In this document: positions 46,172-58,700 of the stretch, piece by piece
Layout of the letters: every line of letters begins with the position of its first letter
Position numbering within the stretch: the first letter of the stretch is position 1
Assembly (NCBI GenBank): GCA_030737875.1
Contig: CM060911.1
Location: 97,670,599-97,734,598, forward strand
Source: Allium sativum
Lineage: Eukaryota; Streptophyta; Magnoliopsida; Asparagales; Amaryllidaceae
Direction: 5' to 3'
DNA: 64,000 bases
The notes under the pieces: model-generated
The model's database searches: none
What the model was told of the DNA's origin: nothing
The model's input: only the letters and a program-made list of their open reading frames with translations
Program-made: the position numbers and the translations under genes

Positions 46172-49100
46172 TGTAACACCCCACCTCCGTTAAGGTCACT
46201 CACAAAGGGAATGCCTTAACGTTGGTGGAGCATTTTAGAAAACAGAACAAAAACTTACAAGACAGATAGTATAGTACTTGAAAAATTTATAATTTTATTT
46301 CAACAGAAACAGAAATAAACTTGGTTACATCCTTTCAAATTACATTATCAGAATTCAAGTACAAAATATCAGCCTTGTACAAAAGCCTTCAGAATGCATA
46401 GTTTAAAATCATAATCCCCATAGAACGGAAGCTATACACAGCTAAGCCATACGTTAAGCACTTCAAGCAGAAGAAATCCGGATCAAGCTAAAGTATTCCC
46501 TCCTTGGATAACCTAGGGGGAAACGGAAGAAAGGAGGCGAAACAACAAGGGTCAGACAAAAAGTATGGCAAGTCCAGTGATTTTCAGTTATGAACTGATA
46601 ATAATAACATGACATGAACAAAAAACTGGATGAGAGATAACTGTAACAGGTGTAGCAGATAAAACATAAGAACAGAATAACATAAGCTATTTCTTTACAC
46701 TTCTCTGCATTAATACTAGTTTAACAGGATTAGGTGTCACCCTAATGTCTAAACTGAAACAGAAGCGGGTACAGAATAATTTAACAGAAACCGAACGCTA
46801 ATAATGGGCCTTTACTACCCGATCAGAAATAGACAGAAGCAGAAACAGATTAATCCCTATAGAAACAGAATGTAGAATTAGGTGTACACTAGTAATGGGC
46901 CTTTACCACCCGAACAGACGGTACCGCGTAGAAACAGACAGATGTTACCACCCAACAGAAACAAATGGTACCGACAGAAACAGACAGAACTAAGTGTACC
47001 CTAAAACCCTACCCCAAGCGATCGGCTCCCTAATACATAAATATCCTGTATTGGCCCCACAGTAGGGTGTACCACTCCCTAAAGTGACAACCAATTGGCA
47101 CAGACCTATTTACAGATGTCACGACGTCTTACATCCTCAGAGGCAGACCGGGATCCATGCACGCACATGACCCGGTTGGAACGCACCATCAACACCCCTC
47201 GCCATTATCAGAATGAACCACTTATAATTAGTTCAGTAAGCGTGCCCGGACCCTACCTACTGTTGGGTCAAAGTTTTGATACCAGAAAGGGTTACTGACT
47301 AATACGGGTCCCAAACAATAGATGACACAAGTGATTCCCCTCCTAACCTTGTGTCCCCAGACTAACAGATTTCTACAAATTTCAGACATACAATATTTAG
47401 ATTAACTAGTTCACAGATCAGACAATCAAGTTAACAGGTTTTCAGAATAACGTATCAGATGTTCGGATTAACAGGCTTCAGATTAACTGGTTACAGATTA
47501 ACAGACTTAAAGATTAACTGGTTACAAATTATCTAACTTTGTATTGTGCCTACGGATTCACGAAACGGGTTTATCTGATTCATTGGTCCACTTGGTTTAA
47601 CCTTACCCAACACGTTTTAGACATCATAATTATCTCAGATTTTCATTAATTAAATATTAATGCCCAAACCTCTCGCATTGGACTGACAGTTTGCGGCTAC
47701 TGGTTAGGCCGGTTGGTTCCGGGCAGGTTTCTATCACAAAATGAGTCTAACCTCGGGTTTCAAGCACGTTATGACTAACTTCTCACATTAGAACCTATTG
47801 TTTGCGACCACTAGAATATGTCGGGCGGTCCCGGGCAGAATTACGCCTCAAACTCATTCTAACCTCAAGTTAGCCATGTTTTATCTTTGCGGCCAATTAA
47901 TTAATGATTTACCATTTATACCCACGCCTAATATATATGCCAATTATTCATAACTATAGCCAATTCAGATTATGTCAATAGCGGACTAATTATACCAACT
48001 CAATAGATATAGCAGATAACAGATGTTTCAGATTAGGAGACTTAACGAATTTAGCAGATTAAGCAAACTAGCAGATTTAGCACTTTCAACAGACTTAGCA
48101 GATGACAGATTTGGCAGATGAACAAATCTAGCAGACTAGGCAGTAGAGCAGAACTAGCAGATTAAGCAATATAACAGAACTAGCAGATTAGGCAATGTAA
48201 CAAAACTAGCAAATTAGGCAAATATAACAGATTTAATCATTTCTTAAAGTTTCACAAACATATCTTGCCTAATTATAAACCTTGCCTAAGTTCACATGCA
48301 TAAATATTTGTCATGATTCACAATATGATTATATACCAAATATAGCCATCTATTACTATGCATGTCATATACCCAAAAGATCCCTTACTTTGGTGTTTAT
48401 TTACATTAATAGATGCCCTACTCTCGTGTAAATCTTTACACCTAAGCCATGTTCTTTTTATCACAAATCATATGTTCAATACCCATTTATGTTATAAATA
48501 TAACATGTCCAGTCATATGTCTCAGATTTTGTTCTAGCTACGATCCATGTTCTTTCCTCAAATCAGTCACCTATTGGTCATGCCCAATTTATGCATCATT
48601 CATTTTACTGTCCCAAATATTTTAGCGTAGGTTAATCTCTTATGAGATTGGCTCAGGCTCGCGGTAGCCTGGCTATAGAACAGAAAGAGGAAAAAGATAC
48701 AAAATAAGATAGATCCAAAAAGAACAGAATAGATATAACCTCAGATTCAGATTTATAATTCATGTCATAATTAGAATTAATGTTTATATCGGAAAATAAC
48801 TGCAATTCCCTTGATTGGATTAAAGAAAGAACTTTAGTTGTCGCAGAATTATTGCAGAAGCTTTAATCTCTAATTTGAATTGAATTGCTTAGGTTGATGT
48901 TGATTAGCTTCTAGTTTTGATTCCAGCAGAGTAGCAACACCATTTTTATTTTTATTTAGAACAGAGGCGGAGAAGAAGAAGAATAGAATTGTGTGTAGAG
49001 GAGGCTAGGTCTTAAGGTGTATTTATAATTGTAGGAACTCATTTCAGCCATTAGATTAACCCTAAAACCAATCCGGACAATCAAAAATCATCCCAGGGCT

Positions 49101-49538
49101 TCAAAAATGGGTTCTGGGCCACCCCAAGCCGACCAGGTTGACCTGTACAGGGGGGGGGGGGGTCGACACTATAGTCAACCTGGGAGGGCAGGTCGACTAT
49201 GGTCGACCTGGGTCAGTTTGCCAGAAAGTCTGCTGAAATCTTTTTTTGGCCATATCTTGGTCATACGGACTCCAATTTTCGAAAACTCGGACTCTATTTC
49301 ACGTATTTTTCCAAGACTAACGCAATGGTGATGTCCGTTTTACCTAATTCCTGATTCTTGAATTAGTTATCCTTATTTTACTATCTTTTTCGTTATATAC
49401 ATCGTTATCAAACTAATTTTTCTTCTCTTCCATGTATTAATTAATTCTTCTTATGCATCACCATTATTTACCCATCATAAGCATATTTTTATATATTTTA
49501 TTTTATTTTTAATTATATTAAAAATATGGGGTGTTACA
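46172..49538 (-). repeat. 5' LTR of element E, 3,367 bp
   Basis: Near-identical to 41174-44543 with scattered substitutions and small indels, most visible in the GTCGAC/G-run region. It ends ..GGGGTGTTACA at 49538. TATA box at 49019-49028. Confidence 0.92.
49019..49028 (-). promoter_or_regulatory. TATA box in 5' LTR of E
   Basis: Minus strand TTATAAATAC at the position equivalent to 44021-44030. This is the copy that would drive the element transcript. Confidence 0.65.
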
Positions 49539-49567
49539 TATTTATTTCAATACTTGACTATTTTATA

Positions 49568-49793
49568 TTTTTAACGATAAAATATTTATTTCAGCACTTG
49601 ACTATTTTATATAGTTCATACTTCCAATAAAAATGATAATTTTATCGTTAAAACACTTTATTCTACACATGAATATTTTATACATTACATATACACATTA
49701 AAAAATTATATTTTTAAAGAATAAATATTTATTTCAGAAAATTTCGGCATTATAACGGCGCGATATTAGAACCAGAGTAATGTCTAGCATTAC
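49568..49793. repeat. Right copy of the ~225-bp host duplication flanking E
   Basis: Matches 40949-41173. It is preceded at 49539-49567 by an extra partial copy of TATTTATTTCAAYACTTGAC, so the right flank has a short internal duplication too. Confidence 0.85.
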
Positions 49794-49935
49794 CCCTCTC
49801 CTTATACTGGCTCGCGCCATACACTATCAATCCAATTAATCACAAAACCACAATATAATTCATTTCCATAATACAGTCAATTTTCCCAATACAATCCAAA
49901 CAAACAACCATGGTTTGTACAAATAAGAAGTGTCA

Positions 49936-49951
49936 GGAGCTACTAAGCTCC
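49936..49951 (-). other. Hairpin 2 in remnant H with compensatory change
   Basis: GGAGC 49936-49940, loop TACTAA, GCTCC 49947-49951. B has GGTGC/GCACC around the same loop, so the central pair is swapped while pairing is kept. Confidence 0.6.
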
Positions 49952-51423
49952 GTCTGCAACCTAGTATATATTTAACTACAAAATAAAATGAGTTAGAAGG
50001 TGTTCTCACATTAGGATCCGCTCCGCCGTTATTTTCTGACATTATGAATTGTTGTTCTGATCCCAGAATTTGCAAACAAGCTCCAATCTTCTTCCTAGCT
50101 TAAACGCGCCATTACAGACAACTTTCGCCTAATGGACTTTTTCCCGGAAATGCTCCATTTCGCCGGAAATCACGAAAAGACAGTATTTGGGCAGCAGAAT
50201 TTGGACACGTTTTCTGAACAACTCCGCAATCCAAAATATGACTTCCATATACCCAAATAGAAGAGAAATCGTGCTCTTCGATTTTGGCACTAAGGAGTTT
50301 CGGCCAGAAGCGCATGGTTGGAGAGATATATGGGCTGTGGAAGCTCAGGGTGTATTTGCAAACATTGAAAATAATAAATATTTGATTTTTGGCAAAAGGG
50401 GGGTCCACAGTTGGAGATGGCGGTTGGGGATGGTGGCGTAGGGGTTTGACGCTGTGGGAGTGGCTCGGTTGGATAGCGGTGGGCCCTACGGCGGTTGGGG
50501 GATGCGAGTTTGGGCTTGCGGTTCGCAGGTTAGAAGGGAAAAGAGAGGAGGGGAAGGTGGCGAATGTGGCGACTTGGGAGGGGGGCGGCGGTCGACGGCG
50601 ATGGGGGGGCTGAGGGCGATGGCAGTGGGAAGGAGGAAGGGGCTGACGTGTAATAACCCGGAAAATACGAGCCAATTTAAAATTTTTAAATTGGACATTT
50701 CAAAGGAATTTGAACAATTGAAATAGAATATTTCAATAAAATAGTGAATTAGAAATAGTGAGTCAGTTTGAAATTTTGAATTCAAACTTTGACTGACTGT
50801 GCAGGGTGGAGAATATAACGGATTTTAGCAAAACCAAAAATATTTATATCTGTTTATCAATACCTTTCTAACGAATCTGAAAAATCGAAATTTCATAACG
50901 AGAATCAAAAGTTACGGCCGAATGAATTTTCAGAAAGGTCGCTATATAGAATATATAGCCCTGGAAAATTGATATTTTGCAAACGACCTCAGAATTCGAA
51001 GAAACCACTTTTTTTGGGTTTGGGATGTCAAACTATTGCTATGTTTCAAATTTCATAATTTTTGAAGCTTGTATGTGAGCGTGGAAAAAGAAAATGTGTT
51101 TGGTCAATTTCTATTAAATTGGATCGACCAGAAAATGGTCATTTTTCAAATGAACTCAGAATTCGACGAAACTAGTTTTGTTGGGACCGTAGCGTCAAAA
51201 CATAGCTATATTTATTTTTCTGGAATTTTTCGAATCAGTTTGTGGCCCTGGCAAATTGAAATGTACGTTTAAAGTTAATAATTAAATGTTTTATACTTTA
51301 ATTTGAAAAATAACTGACTGTAACAGTCGAATTGGCCAACGAAACATATCTCAATGTGTCCGGAATGGGGGTATTTAGCTAGGGATGGTAGTCTTTGGAC
51401 TTGAAAAGGAGTTCGTTGGTGAA

Positions 51424-51850
51424 AACCCTAATTTTCTGAAATATATATATTCCGGCGAATCAGAAAATTCCATTCATTATTTAAAAAATAAAAAAACCCG
51501 TAACCCTCCACTTTAACGGCGAAAACCCGATCCACCCTTTCCTCCTTGATCGTCGCCGACTCCGCCACTTCCAGGCGCCGCCGCCACCACACCTCGACGC
51601 AACTCCGCCTCCTCTTCAAATCCGACCCCAGCACCTCCTCCCTCGACGCCTCCTCCGCCTGAATCGAGCGCCCAAAGTCCACCACTTCCCATCGTCGCCG
51701 ACGCCGTCACCGACCACCGAGCTCCACCAAACCACCACCGACAGGACCTCCACTAGAAGCTCTTCCATGTCAGCACCGCCGGTCGTCCTCACGTGCCACG
51801 GATTTCACGAAAACCTCAAACCTAGTTTTGAACCAAATAGAAAGGTGAGT
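51424..51850 (+). promoter_or_regulatory. Candidate promoter, GC-rich leader and splice donor, F 5' LTR
   Basis: AACCCTAA telo-box, TATATATATTCC (about 51440), TATTTAAAAAATA (about 51478), a GC-rich island (51500-51800), then AAAG|GTGAGT (51841-51850) followed by TCCTTTTTGATG. The 3' LTR repeats it (donor 61827-61832). The arrangement suggests a leader exon with a 5' splice site. No acceptor was identified. Confidence 0.4.
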
Positions 51851-52200
51851 CCTTTTTGATGTCTGCACTTTGAAAAATCATATCTTTTTGGTGTGTTTAC
51901 GAAATTCGATGAAACAGGAAACATCGGGACCGCAAGGAAGCTCTCTACCACATAGAAGAAGCCGCGGATTTTTCTGAGTCATCTACTATTTTTAGCACTC
52001 CGAAAACCAATGTGAGAAATCTAAATAAAATGAATTTTAATGGAAAATGTCGTGTATAAATTATATTAGCGAAATATAAATTACACACGTATTGTATACC
52101 TCATGTACATGCGTGGTGTAAGCTATATAAGCGAAGTATGAATTATACATGCATAGAATAATTGATATATGTGTTGAAATGCAAGTGAAATATAGCAATT

Positions 52201-52203
<3 letters not shown>

Positions 52204-52248
<45 letters not shown>
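52204..52248. repeat. (AT)n microsatellite in F 5' LTR
   Basis: About 22 AT units immediately before hairpin 1. Confidence 0.95.
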
Positions 52249-52249
<1 letters not shown>

Positions 52250-52255
52250 TCCCCT

Positions 52256-52274
52256 CGTCCACAAACCATGGACG
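52256..52274 (+). other. Hairpin 1 in F 5' LTR
   Basis: CGTCCA 52256-52261, loop CAAACCA, TGGACG 52269-52274, the same as D. The 3' LTR copy is at 62236-62254. Confidence 0.6.
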
Positions 52275-55200
52275 ATATTTATTGTTGTGAATTGGTGTGA
52301 AATATTGGATGAAAAATATGAATAGTTGAATAATTGTTTGTGGTTGATATTATTTGGTTGTGGTTGAAAAATACCCATTGGTGTTTGAAATGAATTGGAA
52401 ATATTTGTGGAAATAAAAATAAAACATGCCGCCTGCGTGCTAATTAGATGCATGAATCACCATTATCAAAAACCGCAAGGTTTTAAGGTAGAGCGAGGAG
52501 CCGTACTAGGGACGGTTCCAGTTTTAACTACCCTGCCGTTATGCTGCCGAAATTTTGAATAATCCTTATGTGTTAGAATAATTTTCATATGTTGAAATTA
52601 TTTTCATGCATTGAAATTAAAGTCATATGTTGAAACTATATCTATGTGTGGAAATGTTCATGTGTTGAAAAGTGATGTGTGAAAATTAAATTCATATGTG
52701 AATGAATGAAGTGTCTAAACAATAAAAATCACGTTTTTATAATATATATGAAGTATGTAAAATATTCTCCTTATATAAAAATAGTTTCAACAATAAAAAT
52801 TCTATCTTTCTAGTATGAACAACATAAATAAAATATCCATGTGTGGAAATGCTAATGTGTTGAGAAGTGTGTGTAGTGGAAAAGTTCATGTGTTGAATAA
52901 AAAGATCGAACAATAAAAATTACATTTTTATTGAAACTATGAAGTGTTGAAAACATCCATTTGTCGAATAAATATTTTAAATGATAAAAATATCATTTTT
53001 ATCATATATGTGATATGCTAAAGATATGCGGACGTTGAAATAAATATTTGTGAAGAAATACTATTTTTAACATGTATTGGAACTAAATAAAATAGTCATG
53101 TGTTGAAATCTATTTTAGTTCGCCGAAATTATCATCTTTGAAATGTGAAGTGTTAAAAATAGCCACTTGTTCAAATAAAATATGCATGAGTTGGAAATAT
53201 ACATTAATTAGCCAATGATATGATTGTAGCATATGCATGCAACATTAGAATGAATGGTGTTTTTAAACCAAAGTAAATCAAATATGAAGTTTAATGGAAA
53301 ATGATAAGTGATAAAAATTGTATATATGTACATGCATATTTATTGAACAGGTTATAGCAAAGGGGCTAGAGAAGAGGAATAAAATTTTGTGCCCGACAAA
53401 TAGGTACACATTTACTGTTTTGTTTGGGTGATGATTTTACGAGCCTCTTGGCTTTTTCTTTTTCTTTTTGACATGAGACGCCCATGTGGCTATTTGGGAA
53501 TTTTCTCAGCTCCTCCCATTAAAAGGAGGTTATGGCGAAATTTTCCGAAATTTAAAGGCATTAGTGAAATAATTGAAGTGAAAACGATATAGGAATTTTT
53601 GAATGAACTATATTAATATAAATATATAAATATAAATAAAATTAAAATGAAACGTGGCCGTGCAGTTCATATTTTGAAACCGTGATATCAAACGACTAGT
53701 GCGGGAAATTCGACCATTGGATTTTCCCGAAACCGCAACCGTTGGGTTCGCCTTGGAAATATCTTTCCAACGGCACTAACTTTGTCTAGATCCGACGGTT
53801 GGATTGTCTGGAATGTTAAATTCAAATCTGAAGAAAAACAGCGCCAGAAACGATTATATTTTTATATATATAAATATAATTAAATTAAATCGAATAATGA
53901 CGCTGCAGTTCGTAAATTGAAATCGTAACTTCAAATGGCTAGTATGGAAGATCCGACCGTCGGATTTTCCCAAAACTGAAACCGTTGGATTCGTTTTGAA
54001 ATGACCTTCCTAATGATATTAAATTTGTGAAGATCCAATGGTTAGATTTTCAGATATGTGTAAAACAAAATTAGTGAAAAACAACGCTAGTGCATCGACA
54101 CGACCTGAAATGTCGTTTAATTAAATAGGGTCGTTTTAAATTAAATAAAAATAGCGATATATCGTTATAAAATACAATAGACGATATAGAATGGAAATAA
54201 ACCAATTTCGTTGTGTTTGTTTGATAAGTGATGGTTGAATGTATTTAACATGAGAATTATAACTAAAGAACTGAAATGTGAATGTTGAATAGCCCAACCA
54301 TGTGATTAATTGATTTGAAATTCTAGATATACGTGGGTTATTTAAAAAGGCCGAGTTCAACTCATTTCAAATAATCGATTGACGTTGAGAAGTCGAAGAG
54401 TCGAAGATGGTTGAAGACCGACGATATTCACATTGGATGGATGGGCGCTACTGATGCTCGTGATTGGAGTAGCTACCATGAAGGAACTGAAGTAGTAGCC
54501 GTCCAAACATACTGTTGATTGTGCGGATATCCTAGGAATTGGTGCATTCGGTTTCGTTCAAACCCAGAACGGACTTGTAAATGGACTGTGTGTCTGACAT
54601 TGGATTTTGTTCTGTGCCGATTGATCTCTGTCTAATATATATCTGTTTGGCGGCTTAGAATTTATTCTCTTGCTTAACGCCCTTCTCTGAGACGTACGAG
54701 CTCAGAGGTTATGTATTGATAGAAATCAGTCGCATGGAGTGGATTGCCTGTGTGGCATGCCTAAGTGGTATATCATCAAGGCTTCTGTTGCAAAGCAAAG
54801 TCTTGCGGTTGATGATCAAAGCATGGTCTGTGTGACGTAGCTTTGTGTATAACGTGAATTCGCGAGCCTCACACCTCGGTATGAGTCAAAAACGGGATAT
54901 GGACCGCTGGGAGTGCACGACGTTTCTTTCTAACTATGGTGGTGTCAGTGACCTACCAGCCCTGACATTATATATACTTTTCACCTGTGTGGTTGTTGGA
55001 ATGCGAGGCGCCTCGATTATAGGTCTGTAAGGACCGGGAAACATGTGTTCAGGAATTTCCAATCCTCAAAAGCAAGAGAGGACCGGCCCAGCCGATTCCT
55101 AGGATCATAGTGGGGTCATGGGACATTTGCTAGAGTGTCTCGAATCGGAGAGGAGCTTGCCCCTTGCCTCGACTCATGAAGGAATCCAATTTCCAATAAG

Positions 55201-56032
55201 AAATATGCGGACGTGATTGTATTACTAGTACAACAACATAGTGGTATGGGTCATTTATGCCGCCTATGATTGATATTTATGATTGAAATCGCTTTTGAAA
55301 CATATATTCACTAGTAATAATATCAAACACTTTTGTTTAATTCGTATGAAGCATTTTTGGCCATTATAAGGTAAAAACTCTATCCTCCGGCTTGCGTTTC
55401 ATTGTTTGATGGGACCTGAGTCTTATAATGGCTTCATTTTATAAAAAGCATTGCGAAGATTTAATCATATACTTTATTTCATGCACTAGCACTCATTGGA
55501 GTAAACCCGTTCCGCGAAAGTGGCGTGGTCCTTTGATTTGCCTTACTATTGTTGTTAATAAGTTATGTAGATTTCTCATACCAATCCCATGACTGACTCG
55601 TAGTTTGTTTCACCTTGCAAACTCGGGTGCCCTCATTTTCACACGGGCAGCCTAGTTACAGGTTTCTGACGCACCTTTTGGCTCATGCCGAGGCTTGACT
55701 ACATCGTGCTGACTTGGATTTTCTCCGCCATTATTGTATCTATATTATGATTCGGCCATAGGCGATGTAGACTGATATTTATTTTTTGTACTCTTTATGT
55801 ATGATTCCGCCTCAGGCGATGGTGACTGATTATGTATCATTATGCACTAAGTTGTATCCTGTACTTTGCTTCTCTGATGTGATGATATCTATATGAGTCT
55901 GCTGTCATACGTGTGAAAATTATTCTATTTTCTGTTTATGCTATTATCTGTGATCTGCTAATGATAATTAATGTGTTATATTCCAATGATTATCCTTAAC
56001 ACCGTGTCACGAGGTTTTGGGATCGTCACAGC

Positions 56033-56044
56033 TGGTATCAGAGC
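56033..56044 (+). other. Primer binding site of element F
   Basis: TGGTATCAGAGC two bases after the LTR end CA at 56030. Complementary to the 3' end of initiator tRNA-Met. Confidence 0.95.
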
Positions 56045-56287
56045 TTTGGTTAACCATAGTTCTGGAGTCTAACACATTAAACACTTCGTCAAAATAGAAT
56101 CAGTAGTATTCTAAGGCGAGTCACTCATTAGAGATAGGATTAGTAAAGTCCTAGAATGAGCCGAGCAGAATAGCAAAAACAATTTGATCAGTCCATCGTA
56201 ATCTTTCCGTAAATTTTCTGCTAAACTATGCAATAAATTATCATCTCTGTAAGCTGACTCTTTTCTTGCTTATACAGAATTTGACAA
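56045..56287 (+). other. Untranslated leader of element F
   Basis: About 240 bp between primer site and the gag start. The segment CACTCATTAGAGATAGGATT (from 56122) through CCTAGAATGAG (to 56160) is shared with the leaders of A (5131-5170) and B (23439-23477). A related AATCAGTAGTATTCTAAGGCG lies just upstream at about 56099. A shared leader is where an RNA packaging signal is expected; that role is inferred. Confidence 0.6.
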
Positions 56288-57190
56288 ATGGCTACCAGAG
56301 CAGCCGCCGCTAGAGTAGGCCGTGCCGGCCGAGGCCGAGGACGGGGAGAAGCCCCAGTTGAGGAAGGACCTTTGATACAACCTCCGGCCGCTCAATATTT
56401 CGAGCTAGACGGTGTAGCTAAGAGATATAAAAACCTAGGAGGCAAGACCTTCTCGGGAACTGGCACAGTAATGGAGGCCCTTGCATGGCTCAAAACATGC
56501 GAGAAAATTCTTGAAGGCCTAAGGCTTGGAGACCAAGACAAAGCTATTATGGGCGCCTGGCTTATGCAGGAACAAGCTGAACTATGATGGGAATCTATCA
56601 CCGTCGGGAATAGAGATGCTGGAAGAACATGGGATGGATTCAAAGAACTCTTCAAGGAGAAATATGTCCTGGAACAAGCACTGGAACGAATGCACGATGA
56701 CTTCGCCAACCTCTAGCAGGGCGATCTTTCCGTGCAGGATTATCTGAATAAATTTACACTGTTGTCGCCCTATGCTCCGGAGCTCGTTGCCACTATAAAG
56801 TCCAAAAATAAGAGGTTTATCCTTGGGATAAGGCGACAGTATCATGATAGAGCCATGGCCCATGTCAAGCTATAATTTAACGAACTGGTGGAAATGACAT
56901 GCAACTACGAAGACCTTGACCATAGGCATCTGGAGCAGGATCACGCTAGAAGCCAAGCCGGGAAAAAATGCAAGCCTGCCGGGAATCAAGCTGAGTCAAG
57001 CCAAGCAGCATCTTCAAAACCTAAGACTGACAAGCCGCCGAGAGGAAGTTGTTATAACTGTGGAAAAGTGGGGCACTACTTTAATGTGTGCACAGCCCCG
57101 AAGAGGCAGATGACAAATTCACTAGGTTCAAGCCAGGGTTCTCAGAACCCTCGCTCCTGATTTAATTGCGCAAGACCGATCATCTAGTCA
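56288..57190 (+). pseudogene. gag: gag of element F, broken
   Basis: Starts at ATG 56288 with MATRAAAARVGRAGRGRGRG, the only in-frame ATG before the conserved core. Capsid-type motif TFSGTGTVMEALAWLKTCEK follows, then WESI after the first stop and RTWDGFKELFKEKY. A nucleocapsid zinc knuckle C-x2-C-x4-H-x4-C occupies 57050-57091 (CYNCGKVGHYFNVC). A second knuckle straddles 57158-57200: its first Cys codon is now TGA and one base is lost after the second Cys, leaving DHLVKDCP in the next frame. In-frame stops lie at 56585-56587 (TGA), 56714-56716 (TAG), 56873-56875 (TAA) and 57158-57160 (TGA). Gag would form the virus-like particle and package RNA. This copy cannot. Confidence 0.9.
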
Positions 57191-57720
57191 AAGACTGTCC
57201 TTTGCCGAAGAAGGCCGCAGTAGCTCACGTGTATGATGGGTCGAGCCCGCCAGCTGCTTCCGATGGAGCAGGTAAACCCAATGTTTTGGGAGGTACCCTT
57301 ACAATTAAAAATATTCCTGTTTCTATATTGTTTGACAAGGGTGCATCACGTAGTTTTATTGCTAGTAACACAGTGCACAAATTAAAGTTAAAACAGTGAA
57401 AGCTTAAAGATTCGGTTGAAGTACATAATCCGATAGGAGGATCTCTCATTCTCAGTACATATTGTAAAGTACCCGCTTCTTTTTCTCGATACAAGTTTCC
57501 CTTTGATTTAATCATCATGGATTTTCCCGAATTCGATATCATTCTCGGGCTGGATTGGTTAATGAAGTATGAAGCTGAGGTAAAGTGTGCGGAAAGAATC
57601 GTTAAAATTCGAACGAAGCTTGGACATATATTTATACCCTGTCATGGTTCGAATCGGAATAGAGAAGAATTTTGGTCGGCATTAGAACTTATCCCCACTT
57701 CCTTGGAAAAGATTTCGATT
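57191..57720 (+). pseudogene. pol: Protease domain of element F pol, broken
   Basis: Aspartic protease that would cut the polyprotein. The active-site block reads ILFDKGASRSFI (57325-57360), with Asp at 57334-57336; the usual Ser/Thr after Asp is Lys, which should abolish activity. The second conserved block ILGLDWL lies at 57541-57561. A stop TGA at 57397-57399 separates the two halves in the same frame. It is in frame with the RT domain and one frame off from gag because of the deletion near 57170. Confidence 0.85.
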
Positions 57721-58700
57721 GTTGGAAACTATGCGGATGTGTTTGAAGAAGTTGAAAACTTACCTCCGCAAAGAGAAATAGAATTCATAATCGATCTAAT
57801 TCCCAATGCCAGACCAGTGGTACATCCAATTCGCAGAATGACTCCGAAGGAAGAAGAAAAATTAGGCGATCAAACTCGTCAACTGTTGTGGAAGGGTCTA
57901 ATCAGACCTAGTTTTTCTAATTGGGGTGCAGCTGTTGTGTTTGTGCCAAAGTCAGACGGTACTCTTCGATTATGCGTTGATTACCGAGACCTCAACAAAC
58001 AGACGCTCAAAAACAAGTATCCATTACCCCGCATCGATGATTTGCTAGACCGATTGAATGGGGTGAAAGTATTTTCCCGAATTGACCTAGCTACAGGTTT
58101 TCATCAATTGAGAATAGCAGAAGAGTGTGTTCCTTTGACAACTTTCAGAGGTCCAAACATATTTTATGAATGGTTAGTAATGCCGTTTGGCCTGTGCAAC
58201 GCTCCAGCATACTTTGTCGATCTAATGAATAGAGTGTTCAGGGGAGTTCTGAATAAATTTGTCCTCATATTCATCGATGATATTTTAATCTACTCCAAAT
58301 CAAAACCCGAGCATGAAAAGCACTTAGAACAAGTATTGGAGATTCTAAGAAAGAACGTCTTCAGAGCCAAATTCTCTAAATGTGTCTTCTGGCAAGAAGA
58401 AGTGAAGTTTCTTGGCCATGTCGTGTCATAGAAAGGAATCTCTGTTGACCCAAGCAAAATAACAGCGATTCAAGACTGGAAACAACCCAATACTCCCATA
58501 GAAGTTAGAAGTTTTATGGGGTTGGCTAGTTATTATCGAAAGTTCGTTAAGGATTTTTCGAAGATATCCGGTCCGTTAACGAAGCTCACGAAGAAACATG
58601 AGAAATTTAAGTGGACTTCTGATTGTGAAGAAGCTTTCCAGGAATTGAAATCGAAACTGACCACTGCTCTAGTGTTAACCATTATTGGTGGCAATCAGGA
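57721..58700 (+). pseudogene. pol: Reverse transcriptase domain of element F pol, broken
   Basis: Ty3/gypsy RT with all core blocks: [35 protein letters not shown] (first catalytic Asp), [20 protein letters not shown], and FIDDILIYS with the catalytic Asp pair at 58276-58281, then [17 protein letters not shown]. One in-frame TAG at 58429-58431 cuts the frame after the core. The same frame resumes with KGISVDPSK and the connection region [20 protein letters not shown]. Before decay it would have copied element RNA into DNA. Apart from the single stop the core looks well preserved. Confidence 0.92.

Larger units (their letters stand above)
41174..49538 (-). mobile_element. Element E: reduced LTR retrotransposon with gag remnant
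   Basis: Minus-strand element with 5' LTR 46172-49538, primer site 46158-46169, internal domain 44544-46171 (1.6 kb) and 3' LTR 41174-44543. The family is different from A-D and F (ends TGTAACACCCC / ..GGTGTTACA), but the primer site is the same. Only a decayed gag fragment survives internally and pol is absent, so it resembles non-autonomous gag-carrying derivatives. It lacks a 5-bp target duplication: TACCC lies on the left and TATTT on the right. Confidence 0.9.
49539..50648 (-). repeat. LTR remnant H, right part
   Basis: Resumes H after E. The first ~255 bp repeat what lies left of E (see the duplication at 49568-49793). It then continues through TCTAGCATTACCC, hairpin 2 (49936-49951), a GTTCTCACATTAGG segment and a GC-rich island (about 50390-50648) equivalent to the family leader, where element F inserted. 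The 187-codon minus frame 50112-50675 spans this low-complexity island and runs into F's LTR, so it is not a gene. Confidence 0.75.
50649..56030 (+). repeat. 5' LTR of element F, 5,382 bp
   Basis: TGTAATAACCCGG ... GGGATCGTCACA, colinear with solo LTR D. Landmarks: U3 repeats (50977-51260), telo-box AACCCTAA (about 51424), GC-rich leader (51500-51800), GTGAGT donor-like site (51845-51850), TA run (52204-52248), hairpin 1 (52256-52274), block shared with A/B internal domains (53345-53560), two GATCCGACC-type modules (53700-54050) and conserved 3' block (54530-55200). No gene called. Confidence 0.93.

Noticed and set aside
41169..49543. 5-bp target-site duplication for element E
   Set aside because: TACCC and TATTT do not match, even allowing a shift of one or two bases. 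The flanks instead share a ~225-bp duplication.
50112..50675. 187-codon minus-strand frame
   Set aside because: Crosses the junction between remnant H and the F LTR and runs through low-complexity GC-rich DNA. It has no recognisable domain.
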